The notes beneath the pieces are model-generated. The model ran no database searches. It worked only from the letters and a program-made list of their open reading frames with translations, and was not told where the DNA came from. From Shewanella sp. Isolate11 (GTDB lineage Bacteria; Pseudomonadota; Gammaproteobacteria; Enterobacterales; Shewanellaceae), in NCBI RefSeq assembly GCF_022398315.1, contig NZ_JAKEVF010000001.1, positions 308,669-372,668 of the forward strand: a DNA stretch of 64,000 nucleotides. The letters are read 5' to 3'. The translations under genes were made by a program, and so were the position numbers. The stretch's first letter is position 1. Each line of letters begins with the position of its first letter. Of this stretch, positions 19,882-28,566 are shown piece after piece.

Positions 19882-20264
19882 GTGTGTGCTCCCAAGAACT
19901 AAGTTCTTTCCATTTTTGTAATGGTTATTAACATTTTCTTTATTTTTTGTTCCAAGCGTCCAATCCTGCAACAAATCTGGGCTGAGTTTACAGTTTTATG
20001 TCATTAAGGTTGTGGCCTAGATCAAACTTTTGTCCTTTCACCTTAGCTTTCAAACTAATTTGTGAGTGTTTGGTCTATTTTGTACATAATTTGTACTGTG
20101 TTTGTAAAAACACAGCGATTTAGCCTACTTATAAAGGAGTAGTCAAAAATATTGCGTTAATTTAACTGTAACTTCATAAGTGAACGCTAAAATTGTAGGT
20201 GTTTTGCTAACAAATGCGCCTAAATGTTTAAAAAATGTACCTTTTATGCGGATGACACTTTAAT

Positions 20265-20286
20265 TGTGTGATCTTGATCACCAAAA
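20265..20286. promoter_or_regulatory. CRP-like binding site upstream of porin
   Basis: TGTGATCTTGATCACC sits inside 20267-20282 and matches TGTGA-N6-TCACA with one mismatch. It is about 385 bp before the porin start. The distance means either a long untranslated leader or that the site serves another transcript. Confidence 0.5.
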
Positions 20287-20390
20287 TAGCGGCTGCAGTA
20301 AACCGCTGAGCTACATTATCCATCTCAGTGTTTCGAATTTGTTATGAGTGATAATGGGTGACAAATCGGCGTTACATTCGTATTTGGGTT

Positions 20391-20630
20391 TAAATAACCT
20401 GAGCTCTGGATAAGCAGAGCCGCTGAATAGGCATCTTTGCGTGCCTTTCTGCGTTGCTCTGCCTAACAATAGCTCGCTATGGTGTACGACAGAGCGCCTT
20501 GATATGCCCAAAAATCTGCGCATTCAGTCAGGAAATAGACTTTCCTTTTCGAACTAATCCTTTATAGCATTGAATTTGCTTGTTAAATTTAGATTTTCCG
20601 ACACTCGTTATCCCGAGTTCAGGTTAAATA
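20391..20630. repeat. Family C intergenic repeat, long copy (240 bp)
   Basis: Begins TAAATAACCTGAGCTCTGG and ends CCCGAGTTCAGGTTAAATA, imperfect inverted ends. Both ends occur, in reverse orientation and joined together, at 63368-63448, which lacks the inner roughly 160 bp. It lies in the porin-tcdA intergenic region. No credible coding sequence. Confidence 0.7.
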
Positions 20631-20750
20631 TGGCATTTGTTGTCAGTGGAAATTGCTCGGAGTTTAATCTTTAGGAATCAGATTAATCTTGGTGACTGTT
20701 CTCGGTTTGGTTTGCTGTGATAGCTTCTTTGATTGTCGCTCGGCGAGGTA

Positions 20751-20929
20751 TTATACCAATCGCAGTAATTATCAGATCATTCTTGCTAGTTAAAATCGCC
20801 GATAATCCAGTTGTACATTTTGTAATTAGAATAACTGGTTACTGCAATTTACGCCTTTTCTCGACAATTTTTCCTGTGCCCTTTTCTGTTACAAACGGGC
20901 TGATCACTAATTTACTTTGATTGGTATTA
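20751..20929. repeat. Family A intergenic repeat, copy 1 (179 bp)
   Basis: Starts TTATACCAATCGCAGTAATT and ends AATTTACTTTGATTGGTATTA. Its reverse complement matches 42554-42719 along almost the whole length, apart from a roughly 15-bp indel near one end. Terminal inverted repeats share ATACCAATC. It ends 43 bp before the tcdA start, so it may contain that gene's promoter. The other intergenic sequence here (19882-20390) holds the porin leader and nothing else I can name. Confidence 0.75.
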
Positions 20930-20972
20930 GGATAAAATCCACGGCTAATGTTATTTGCTTGTGGAGCACACT

Positions 20973-21785
20973 TTGAGTCAACCTATATTAACCGATGCTT
21001 ACCTCAATCGTTTTGCCGGGATCGGACGACTCTATGGCGTTTCAGCATTACAACAATTCTCTCAATCACATGTTGCTGTTGTAGGTATAGGCGGCGTCGG
21101 TACCTGGGTTGCTGAGTCATTAGTTCGTAGTGGTATAGGTGAAATTACCCTTATCGATCTTGACGATATCTGCGTCACTAATACCAATAGGCAGTTACAT
21201 GCCCTCAAGCAGACCATTGGCAGTTCTAAAGTCGAAGTGATGGCCGAACGGCTGAGGGCGATCAATCCCGAATGTAAAGTAAATGAAGTGGAAGACTTTA
21301 TTACTACAGATAATCTTAACGACTACTTTAACGGTAAGAAAGTGGGGGGCAGCCTAGATTACGTGGTTGATTGTATCGATGCGGTAAAGCCTAAAGCCGC
21401 TTTAATTGCTTGGTGTAAAAGGCAAAAACTACCCATAGTGACTGTTGGTGGTGCGGGTGGGCAAACCGATCCGACGCAAGTTCAAGTGGCTGATCTAGCT
21501 AAGACTTATCAAGATCCTTTATTGGCAAAAGTCAGAAATCTATTAAGACGCGAATACCATTTTTCTAAAAATGTGCAGCGTCGATTTGGTATTGAAGCGG
21601 TATTCTCTACCGAACAACTTGTTTATCCTCAAGCCGATGGCAGAGTTTGTAATACTAAAGCCACAGCTGAGGGAAGCATGCGTATGGATTGTGCTTCAGG
21701 GTTTGGTGCAGTAACCGTGGTGACGGGAACTTTTGGTTTTGTGGCGGTGAGCCGAGTGCTAAGTAAAATTGCGGCCAAAAGCTAA
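20973..21785 (+). CDS. tcdA: tRNA threonylcarbamoyladenosine dehydratase
   Basis: E1-like (ThiF/MoeB fold) ATP-dependent enzyme (270 aa) that cyclises t6A37 to ct6A in ANN-decoding tRNAs. The nucleotide loop GIGGVGTWVAESLVRSGIG and DLDDICVTNTNRQ are diagnostic. A TTG start at 20973 is chosen because GGAG lies 6 nt upstream and the protein then begins SQPILTDAYLNRFAGIGRLYG, as in homologues; TTG 20955 is less likely. The C-terminal hydrophobic segment (VVTGTFGFVAVSRVLSKIA) may be a membrane anchor. Confidence 0.93.
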   Translation: MSQPILTDAYLNRFAGIGRLYGVSALQQFSQSHVAVVGIGGVGTWVAESLVRSGIGEITLIDLDDICVTNTNRQLHALKQTIGSSKVEVMAERLRAINPECKVNEVEDFITTDNLNDYFNGKKVGGSLDYVVDCIDAVKPKAALIAWCKRQKLPIVTVGGAGGQTDPTQVQVADLAKTYQDPLLAKVRNLLRREYHFSKNVQRRFGIEAVFSTEQLVYPQADGRVCNTKATAEGSMRMDCASGFGAVTVVTGTFGFVAVSRVLSKIAAKS

Positions 21786-21788
21786 CTA

Positions 21789-22090
21789 AACCGATCAGTA
21801 AAAGATGTGACCGCTCAGTGAGAGCTTAGCGCTTCAGAGGCATGCTCCTGCATTAAGGGCATTCAAAACATCCCAGTTGATTGCAATGAGTAAAGAGTAT
21901 CGTTACTCTCCGGTCAAACTCGTTAACACAGCATCAGCAGTGCTAAAACTCGCCTGTTAGGCGTGTTTTTGGCTTGCGACTTCTATATTGAATGGCTTCA
22001 CAAGGAAATAACTATTCCATCATCCATTTACCTTGATGAGTTGCCAAAAAACACACTGAGTAGAGCACTTCCTTATACAGATTGGTATTA
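21789..22090. repeat. Family B intergenic repeat, full-length copy (302 bp)
   Basis: Starts near CCGATCAGTAAAAGATGTGA and ends TTATACAGATTGGTATTA. The right end is the near-inverse of the TAATACCAATCAGTATAA end seen in other copies. Parts of it recur at 24918-24995 (left part plus end), 57804-57861 (ends only) and 62664-62767 (right part). It fills the gap between tcdA and the SieB-like gene; I see no gene in it. Confidence 0.7.
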
Positions 22091-22175
22091 GGTAATCGGT
22101 TTATTGACTGCAGAGCTTGGCACTATATTTGCTTTAGCTAGTGTCTATACAGTTTTTTTGACACTAGGTATCGGG

Positions 22176-22787
22176 ATGGACAAGCTCAATCGTTTGTTGT
22201 TTAAACACATAATGCCAAAACAAGTGATCTTCAATTCGATCTTGTGGTTGACCTTGGTCAGTGCCGCGTTACTTTTTGCGCCAGCAACATTGCTCAGTAG
22301 CTTGCAGTTAGAGGGTATCGTCACTCAATACGCACAATATATTGGCTTGGGTTTGATTGCCGGCAGCGCTTATCTTTTGATGAAACTGGCTAATTATGGT
22401 CTCGACGAAGCTATTAGGCATCTTCGCAATAAACGCACCATCGAACTGATTGAGCAAAAGGTGTTACTACTCGACCCTACTGAGCGTGCCTTATTACGTG
22501 AGTTTTTCTTACAAGGCGTGACGGTATTAACCTTGCCAGAAAATGAAGCAGCGGTAAAAAGCTTACTCGAAAGCAATATATTGCAGTCGTTAGGTAATCA
22601 AAAGCATTACGCGATCCAAGGACCTACAGCCGATTATAAGATTGCGATGCTAGCACGAAGTTATCTTAATCGTCAGGTATTACGTTTGCCGGTAGGAGAG
22701 CCAAACCAAGAGCAAATGCAATTATTGCTGAAGGCGCGACCTCATTTCGTCCATAGCATGGTATCCAATCGTAAACATGCGGCCTAA
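22176..22787 (+). CDS. SieB-like (superinfection exclusion B domain) membrane protein
   Basis: Membrane protein of 203 aa from ATG 22176. Two hydrophobic helices lie near residues 20-40 and 48-67, separated by a short loop. A cytoplasmic part follows with the pattern LDPTERALLREFFLQGVTVL, then AAVKSLLESNILQSLG. This layout is what I know from the SieB family, named after a lambdoid phage exclusion protein but also found in chromosomes. A TTG at 22104 would add a third helix (TAELGTIFALASVYTVFLTL); it lies only 13 bp beyond a repeat and I cannot exclude it. The role is unknown. Confidence 0.5.
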   Translation: MDKLNRLLFKHIMPKQVIFNSILWLTLVSAALLFAPATLLSSLQLEGIVTQYAQYIGLGLIAGSAYLLMKLANYGLDEAIRHLRNKRTIELIEQKVLLLDPTERALLREFFLQGVTVLTLPENEAAVKSLLESNILQSLGNQKHYAIQGPTADYKIAMLARSYLNRQVLRLPVGEPNQEQMQLLLKARPHFVHSMVSNRKHAA

Positions 22788-22810
22788 AAGATAAATCTGA
22801 ATTTGACATA

Positions 22811-22836
22811 AAAAATGGGGGCTTAAATGCCCCCAA
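22811..22836 (-). terminator. Terminator after the DUF3149 gene
   Basis: GGGGGC-TTAAAT-GCCCCC hairpin; on the minus strand it is followed by ATTTTTTATG. It lies between the SieB-like gene and the small minus-strand gene. Confidence 0.7.
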
Positions 22837-22877
22837 AATGTATCTGAAAAGTGCGTTGAAAGTCAGTTATGAGACCT

Positions 22878-23006
22878 TTATTGTGGTTTTGACTTCGATA
22901 TAAACATCCAAGTGAGGTATGACATGATACCTATGGTTGCGAAAATAACGATCATAGACATAAAGCCTATGGGGTGACCAAACATTAAATCTAACCAAAA
23001 TGCCAT
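22878..23006 (-). CDS. DUF3149-type small membrane protein (42 aa)
   Basis: A 42-codon gene. It reads MAFWLDLMFGHPIGFMSMIV, then a continuous hydrophobic helix to about residue 36, and a basic end (SKSKPQ). The MAFWLDLMFG start and single helix are typical of DUF3149 proteins of gammaproteobacteria. AGGATTT precedes the ATG and a terminator follows the stop. It is probably a single-pass inner-membrane protein. The function of the family is unknown. Confidence 0.75.
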   Translation of the reverse strand: MAFWLDLMFGHPIGFMSMIVIFATIGIMSYLTWMFISKSKPQ

Positions 23007-23236
23007 TTGAGAAATCCTCTTTCGCAATGTTTATATTGATGTCATGTCTAAATTAGCGCGATATAAACTAACGGTTTTTGATCTTGGACAATAATTTGCT
23101 ATCAAAATGATCATTTTTGGCATCGTTAATGTTAAACCTGCGCTAGGTCACATTGGGTATTGGGGCAATAAAAGTGCAAGAAAGTGGCTTGAAGGCTGAA
23201 TTTTGCTCATTCGATAAATTGCTGTCGTCAAAAGAC

Positions 23237-23264
23237 TTGCCATTAGCTAAAGCAAAGGTATAAT
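23237..23264 (+). promoter_or_regulatory. Sigma-70 promoter of the tRNA-Leu pair
   Basis: TTGCCA, a 16-bp spacer, then a perfect TATAAT, ending 49 bp before the first tRNA. Confidence 0.7.
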
Positions 23265-23313
23265 TCCGTTCACTTGCTGAAAGCAAACCTTTTAGTACAG
23301 TCTATTTGATAAT

Positions 23314-23398
23314 GCCGGAGTGGTGGAATTGGTAGACACGACGGATTCAAAATCCGTTTCCTTCGGGAGTGACGGTTCAAGTCCGTCCTTCGGTACCA
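23314..23398 (+). tRNA. tRNA-Leu (anticodon CAA)
   Basis: A type II tRNA of 85 nt with encoded CCA. The acceptor GCCGGAG pairs with CTTCGGT. The anticodon stem ACGGA/TCCGT encloses loop TTCAAAA, with CAA at 23348-23350. The T-arm is GACGGTTCAAGTCCGTC, and a variable arm is present. It reads UUG codons. Confidence 0.97.
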
Positions 23399-23426
23399 TT
23401 ATCAAAAAGCTCTCTTTACAGAGATT

Positions 23427-23455
23427 AAAACCTGCTTAGAGAGCAGGTTTTTTTA
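23427..23455 (+). terminator. Hairpin with T-run between the two tRNA-Leu genes
   Basis: AACCTGC-TTAGAGA-GCAGGTT followed by TTTTTT. It could end the first tRNA transcript or be a processing site within one transcript. Confidence 0.7.
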
Positions 23456-23470
23456 TGGCTGATTTTCAAT

Positions 23471-23557
23471 GCAGATGTGGTGGAATTGGTAGACACGCTA
23501 GCTTCAGGTGCTAGTGGCTTAACGGCCGTGCGAGTTCAAGTCTCGCCATCTGTACCA
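23471..23557 (+). tRNA. tRNA-Leu (anticodon CAG)
   Basis: A type II tRNA of 87 nt with encoded CCA. The acceptor GCAGATG pairs with CATCTGT. The anticodon stem CTAGC/GCTAG encloses TTCAGGT, with CAG at 23505-23507. The long variable arm TGGCTTAACGGCCG is typical of Leu. It reads CUG codons. Confidence 0.97.
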
Positions 23558-23565
23558 AATTTTAG

Positions 23566-23591
23566 AACCTTGCTTATGCAAGGTTTTTTTA
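23566..23591 (+). terminator. Terminator after the tRNA pair
   Basis: AACCTTGC-TTAT-GCAAGGTT followed by a T-run. Confidence 0.85.
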
Positions 23592-23751
23592 TGCCTGAAA
23601 TATAGTGTGTCACTGTACTTCCCTTAGTCATGCAACTCGATATATGGTTGCACTACATTTTTGGGGTTTAGTCTTAGTAAAATCATAAGGGAAGCCGATG
23701 GCTTCCCTTTTAGCGCTTTAGGTGATGCTCTATTTAATCATCATAGCAATG

Positions 23752-24870
23752 CTAGCTCTGCAAAATTTTCAGTGGCAGGCCAAGCATGTCATCGCCCGTT
23801 CCGGCAAAATACCAGATGATGCCGATCAGGGCGCCAACGGTGAGTAGATACCAAATTGCCGAGAACACTTGGCCGTACCTGTCTAGCGGTAGCAGATGGC
23901 TTTGATGGCGGGCCTTCCACTCGAAGCCTATTTCCAAACTGCCGATCAGCAGTAAAAAACCTAATAAGGCTAGCCCAAGGCTGTAACTGATAAATACCCC
24001 GATAGCTGCGCCAGAAATACAAGCGATTAAGCCGATAATGCTGTTCATCGAGAAGCTAATGCTTTTTAGTATGTGGCCACCGTCCAGTGGCAGAATAGGC
24101 AACAGGTTAAACAGATTCAGTAGGGCATTAAAGGTGGCAAGGCCTGCAAAGAAGATATTACCCGTGATCCAATAAGCGATCAGCGAAGCGATCGACATAA
24201 ACAAGCCAAAGGTGGGTCCCATGATGGATATCACCACATCTTGCCAACGGGTGTTAATTTTCTCATCACTAAGCGCTAGGCCGCCCATAAAGGGGATAAG
24301 ATAAATACCTTTGGTTTTCATGCCGAAATATTTCATTGCCCGAATGTGACCATACTCGTGAAACATCAAGCAGGCGATAAGCGCTAAGGCAAACTGAAAC
24401 GAAAATAGCCATGAGTAGGCGGCAATACTGGCACCTGCAAGTACTACTTTTATCATCTTGGCACTTTTCAGCAGCTTGAAGCCCAATGATACTAAGCCAA
24501 CGACGCTGAGTTGTTTTTTGACTTTAATGGGCTGAACCGGCGTTTGGCGTTCGATATCTTTACTGTTACGGCTGCCTTGCTCGAGCACTTCATCTTCGGT
24601 CAGCAGGCGATAGTCGAGTTTAAAAGGTTGCCAGAGCAGATCGACTTCTAAAGTGATTTTGATGCTGTTAATGGTGTTGGGTTCACCTTCTGCAGTGGTA
24701 GCTTGTGACTGTTGTTTTAGCTCGAATTCATGATTGCTCAGGCCATCATTTTGGGCTGAAGCTTGTTTGACCGAAACCAACTGATTGTCCCAATAGAGTT
24801 GTTGCCAACCCGCTAATGAGCCTTCTAAGCGCAGCTCTTTTCCTAAACAGTCTATTCTGAGCAGTTCCAC
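23752..24870 (-). CDS. M50-type site-2 protease-like membrane metalloprotease
   Basis: Membrane protein (372 aa). The first 140 residues are a soluble beta-rich region unlike most S2P proteins. The zinc motif CLMFHEYGHIRAMKYFGMK (HExxH near 167-171) follows in the first core helix, and PILPLDGGHILKS gives the second S2P motif with the ligand Asp. About six hydrophobic segments. The family cleaves substrates inside the membrane, often anti-sigma factors. No sigma or anti-sigma gene is adjacent, so the substrate is unknown. Confidence 0.8.
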   Translation of the reverse strand: MELLRIDCLGKELRLEGSLAGWQQLYWDNQLVSVKQASAQNDGLSNHEFELKQQSQATTAEGEPNTINSIKITLEVDLLWQPFKLDYRLLTEDEVLEQGSRNSKDIERQTPVQPIKVKKQLSVVGLVSLGFKLLKSAKMIKVVLAGASIAAYSWLFSFQFALALIACLMFHEYGHIRAMKYFGMKTKGIYLIPFMGGLALSDEKINTRWQDVVISIMGPTFGLFMSIASLIAYWITGNIFFAGLATFNALLNLFNLLPILPLDGGHILKSISFSMNSIIGLIACISGAAIGVFISYSLGLALLGFLLLIGSLEIGFEWKARHQSHLLPLDRYGQVFSAIWYLLTVGALIGIIWYFAGTGDDMLGLPLKILQS

Positions 24871-24917
24871 GTAATATCTCTTAATTAATGTCGCGTTATA
24901 GTGGCAAATTATGCCTG

Positions 24918-24995
24918 TAATACCAATGAGTATAAAGATGTGATTGCTCGCGAGAATTTAGCGTTTCAGAGGCAAGGCCCTACTGATTGGTATAA
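24918..24995. repeat. Family B intergenic repeat, internally deleted copy (78 bp)
   Basis: TAATACCAATGAGTATAA start, then GATGTGATTGCTCGCGAGAA and TTTAGCGTTTCAGAGGCA as in the left part of 21789-22090, and CTGATTGGTATAA end. The inner roughly 220 bp of the long copy are missing. Confidence 0.7.
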
Positions 24996-25066
24996 AAGGC
25001 GATGAAATAAATGGCGTAGTGAGAGTGAGGTCTCGACTACGCCAGACAATGGTAGGTATGACGATA

Positions 25067-26737
25067 TTAGCTACGGCTACTGTGATCGAAATGGATCTCT
25101 TGATTTTCGTTTACCACGATACAAGGACCATGCTCACGCTGAGTCCGGTTAAAAGCGGGGCCAATATGCAATTCGACGTTGGCAAAAATATGTTTACTGG
25201 CCTGAATACGGTAATGGCGGTAATAGTGCTCAATTTCTTGTTCGACTGAACGATATTCCGCTTCTTCTTTGGCTGCATCGGCCTGAATGCGACGTTTTTC
25301 TTGGAGCATGCCTTTGACTTGCTCCACCATTAACTCATCATCCTGCCACTGAGCCTTCGGCGGCAATTTATTTAGGCTGGCTTCAATATTCAGTCTGGCA
25401 ACCGTCATCTGTTTCAGACGGTGATCGAAATGTTTGAGTGACTCTTTGAGTTCACTTTGATGCATAGCGCAATAAATTTCAGTTTTGGTACCCGCTGTGG
25501 CGCCTATGATCACCGCCTTCACCCCTTTATTCGCCTCCACGATACCGCCAACCAGATCACCACGGCGTTCGCTGGAGTCACTGACAGTTAAGGTTTTTGA
25601 GGTTGCAGTATGACTGTGGAGTAACTGTTTGGTGACTAAGATGTCACCTTCAGCCTTGAGTTCTGAGTATTGAACAAATTGGGCCGAAATTTGCCCCTTG
25701 GCATGGAGTTTAGTCGATAGCTGATCATCTTTAAGCTGTCTGCCTATCACACCTTTACTGACGGTGATATCGCCCTCAGCAATTAACTGGGCCGAGTCGA
25801 CAAATCCCATGACGGTAATATCGCCTGTGCTTTTTACTACCATGCCTTCGTGGACATCACCGCTGACTAAAATACTGCCTTCGAAATCGACATTACCGAA
25901 ACCGATATCGACATCTTTGATCTGTAAAACGTTATCAACCTGCATACCCGTTTGGGTTTCAACCGGCTGGCCTGCAACCGAGGCGATTAATACGTTGGGA
26001 TCAGATTCGAGCAGTCGGCTTCCGGTTCCCGGTAGCATGTTGGTATCTTTACCCGGGGTAGCAAGTAGGGTTTCACCTTTGACATTGTAACCAGGGCTGC
26101 CCTCTGTGGCAGGGGTTTTAACCATCAAGATATCGTTGGCTTTTACCATGATCACTTCACCCAAGTTGCGCATATCGACCGTGCCGTCTTCGCGCTCTTG
26201 GGGTTGCAATAGCCTTTCCCTTGCGAGAGGCACCTTACGTTCAACTTTGGCATTTTTTCCTTGAATAGGTGCTTTGCCTGTAGCAATGATGTCGCTGCAG
26301 CTTAGTCCGGGTTCAAGCTGGCTGAGTTGTTTTAATAACGATTGGATTTTCTGCTTGCTCAGGCCTAACTTGATCTTGTGTTGTTTCAAACTGTTAAGTA
26401 TGTCTGGCAGGGTGATTTCGTGGCCACCCCAAGCGGCGAATAAGGTCATTTCCGCTTGCATGGCATCTTCACTGATTAGGATTTCAATTTTGCCATCTTG
26501 CTGTTCGGCAATCTCATAAATCAGCTCTGATTTTCCAGCGTCTTGATTCACTAGTTGATTGATTTGAGTGACGGCTTGCTCAATGACCTGAGTTTTAGGT
26601 TTTAGGGATGAAAATTCAGGGAGGCCAAGCAGTTCATTAATCGCATCTAAAGTCACCTCGCCGTGAGTGTTGGGGATGACTCTTAATTCGGCGGTACGTT
26701 TGTCACTGCTAAGTTGTATAAGCCCTGGAGCCAGCAT
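25067..26737 (-). CDS. FapA-family protein (DUF342)
   Basis: Cytoplasmic protein of 556 aa. An N-terminal region (1-160) leads to the DUF342 core with repeated beta-helix turns (DVHEGMVVKSTGDITVMGFV, ILVTKQLLHSHTATSKTLTV) around residues 170-450. A coiled-coil helix rich in Gln, Glu and Lys follows near 460-520 (MLQEKRRIQADAAKEEAEYR). Family members are polymerising or scaffold proteins found widely in Vibrio and Shewanella; some are linked to flagella or envelope regulation. It stands alone here, with no functional partner to help. Confidence 0.82.
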   Translation of the reverse strand: MLAPGLIQLSSDKRTAELRVIPNTHGEVTLDAINELLGLPEFSSLKPKTQVIEQAVTQINQLVNQDAGKSELIYEIAEQQDGKIEILISEDAMQAEMTLFAAWGGHEITLPDILNSLKQHKIKLGLSKQKIQSLLKQLSQLEPGLSCSDIIATGKAPIQGKNAKVERKVPLARERLLQPQEREDGTVDMRNLGEVIMVKANDILMVKTPATEGSPGYNVKGETLLATPGKDTNMLPGTGSRLLESDPNVLIASVAGQPVETQTGMQVDNVLQIKDVDIGFGNVDFEGSILVSGDVHEGMVVKSTGDITVMGFVDSAQLIAEGDITVSKGVIGRQLKDDQLSTKLHAKGQISAQFVQYSELKAEGDILVTKQLLHSHTATSKTLTVSDSSERRGDLVGGIVEANKGVKAVIIGATAGTKTEIYCAMHQSELKESLKHFDHRLKQMTVARLNIEASLNKLPPKAQWQDDELMVEQVKGMLQEKRRIQADAAKEEAEYRSVEQEIEHYYRHYRIQASKHIFANVELHIGPAFNRTQREHGPCIVVNENQEIHFDHSSRS

Positions 26738-26932
26738 AGGTTGATTCCGATGTTTTATTTTTGTTATTAGTGCATGTGTCCCGAGTATAACAGCATAAAG
26801 TTTGACCTATGAAGTCTTTATTTATGAACAATTTGAACTGTATCAGACGATGATCTCATTTTGCTATTATTGTCAGATAAAATCACTGATATTTGAGCCA
26901 GCAAAAGTGATTTACCAGCTCAACATCTGAGC

Positions 26933-27955
26933 CTAACGATTGGAATAAACTTTATAACGATTGTTTTCAGCGGTGACATTGACGCTATTAAAATATTGGG
27001 CAATCACATCACTGTAGGGCAGGTGGCGGTTGGCGACGATGCGCCATTGACCATGAGCTTTGAGCTTTGCGGCGCTATCTTGTACAAATTGAGCCGCAAT
27101 ATTCGTCGTGCTGTTTAAGCCATCATGAAAAGGTGGATTAGAGATAATGGCATCGAATGTGCCTTGAGCTTGGTTGAGTCCGTCAGAAGGATAGACTTTG
27201 GCCTGCATACCATTAGCCGCTAGAGTTAACTCACATGCTGCCAGTGCCATGGCATTAATATCGACACTCTCGACTTCAAGTTGTGGGCAAGCCTTGAGCA
27301 GGGCTGCAGTGATAACCCCTGCGCCACAGCCAAAATCCAGTACTCGCCCTTGGAGCGATGGCAAGTGTTCGAGTAACAGCTTGGTGCCTTCATCGAGACG
27401 TTTTTCACTGAATACACCGACTAAATTACAGATGGTAATGTCGCCTTGTGGCGTGTTGAGTGAGTATTGACTCGTCCAGTCTTGCAGCTTGATGGCTGGC
27501 GCCGATGCAATAAGTTCGCTGCTAAACAGCAGGCAATGACGTGCATTATCCAGTTTGGTGGCACTATCGAAATAGGCTGGAAGCTGCTTAGGAATAGAGC
27601 GAACTCCCCCCTTATTCTCACCGACAATATAAAGTTCGCCAGCTTGTTTTAAATGGCAAGCAGCGAGATTGATTAGATAGGGAGCTAAGCTTTTAGATTT
27701 TGGATAGAAGACCACGACACAATCAAATAATTGCTCATTTGGCAGTTGATGACCAAAGTGAACTTGTAAACGTGAAGATTGCTGGGATTCGAGCTGTTGA
27801 TAATGATTAAAGTCTAAGGCTAAAGCGGTCACATTCGCGGCATTGGCTAGCAGATCCTTAGCTAACTGGTCACTTTCAAAATTTATCAGTAAAACGTTTT
27901 TTGATTCAAAAAGCTCACTGTTTCTTAAAATAATTTGTGAAGGATTAGATAGCAC
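26933..27955 (-). CDS. rsmC: 16S rRNA (guanine1207-N2)-methyltransferase
   Basis: Two-domain methyltransferase (340 aa). The C-terminal half has motif [19 protein letters not shown] (about 205-222) and the catalytic ISNPPFHDG (about 269-277), typical of N2-guanine enzymes. The N-terminal half is the degenerate methyltransferase-like domain used for RNA binding. It modifies G1207 of 16S rRNA in the small subunit. It stands alone on the minus strand, divergent from the PBP-like / GGDEF pair. Confidence 0.95.
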   Translation of the reverse strand: MLSNPSQIILRNSELFESKNVLLINFESDQLAKDLLANAANVTALALDFNHYQQLESQQSSRLQVHFGHQLPNEQLFDCVVVFYPKSKSLAPYLINLAACHLKQAGELYIVGENKGGVRSIPKQLPAYFDSATKLDNARHCLLFSSELIASAPAIKLQDWTSQYSLNTPQGDITICNLVGVFSEKRLDEGTKLLLEHLPSLQGRVLDFGCGAGVITAALLKACPQLEVESVDINAMALAACELTLAANGMQAKVYPSDGLNQAQGTFDAIISNPPFHDGLNSTTNIAAQFVQDSAAKLKAHGQWRIVANRHLPYSDVIAQYFNSVNVTAENNRYKVYSNR

Positions 27956-28139
27956 GGAAAACCAATATCTGAGAGGAAATTTGGCTTAATTATATCCCCT
28001 ACACATATCTTAAGTAATTATTTTATTATGTGATTTTATGCATTTTTGTCTAAGCTGTATTGTTGAGCTGTATATCCTCTTAGAAATTAAAGAGGTTTTA
28101 AACAAATGGAATGCTTAAACAATTAACTAGGACGGTGAA

Positions 28140-28562
28140 ATGCAGCGTTTGTGGACATGGATGTTCTTACTGATTTTCTGTTGCTGTCCGGTTATGGCAG
28201 TGCCGGTTCTCATTCATCCCTCTGTTGATTCTCAACAACTGCTACAGCATTTAAGGTTTAGCCGTTACAAGCCGCAACCGTATGAGGAAGGTGGTCACAA
28301 GCTCCATGTGCTAGTTTTGCCTTCTAATTCATCGATTCACCGACAGCCTTATGGTCAACAATTGAGCTTGACGGCTCATTTATTACCATCAGGTGTATTG
28401 CAATCTAGATGGGAAACATCAGCGTTTTCAGGTGTCGTTATCGAATATGATCAAGTTACCAATACCTTACGGGAACAACCATTGGTCAATCTAAACGCGA
28501 TAGCGCAGCAACAGCCGAGGGCGTTACTGGTTGTTGAACCGTCTTACAAGTTGCAGTGGTGA
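28140..28562 (+). CDS. Small periplasmic protein resembling phosphate-type solute-binding proteins
   Basis: 140 aa with a signal peptide (hydrophobic 5-18, cleavage after VMA). The mature part follows the pattern of small PstS-like proteins: VLIHPSVDSQQLLQHL at the start, LHVLVLPSNSSIHRQPYG (about 55-72) like the family S-x-x-R loop, SRWETSAFSG (89-98) like the W....F-G motif, and a terminal AIAQQQPRALLVVEP. It is much shorter than true PstS and lacks the canonical phosphate loop. The stop lies 4 nt before the ATG of a membrane diguanylate cyclase, so it may be a periplasmic sensory partner. Homology call is from pattern only. Confidence 0.45.
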   Translation: MQRLWTWMFLLIFCCCPVMAVPVLIHPSVDSQQLLQHLRFSRYKPQPYEEGGHKLHVLVLPSNSSIHRQPYGQQLSLTAHLLPSGVLQSRWETSAFSGVVIEYDQVTNTLREQPLVNLNAIAQQQPRALLVVEPSYKLQW

Positions 28563-28566
28563 GCTC

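Noticed and set aside
20311..20523. 70-aa minus-strand ORF (RRFLGISRRSVVHHSELLL...)
   Set aside because: It lies inside the family C repeat and has no ribosome site or domain; treated as repeat sequence.
20717..20920. 67-aa plus-strand ORF
   Set aside because: Almost entirely inside the family A repeat; the second copy does not keep it open.
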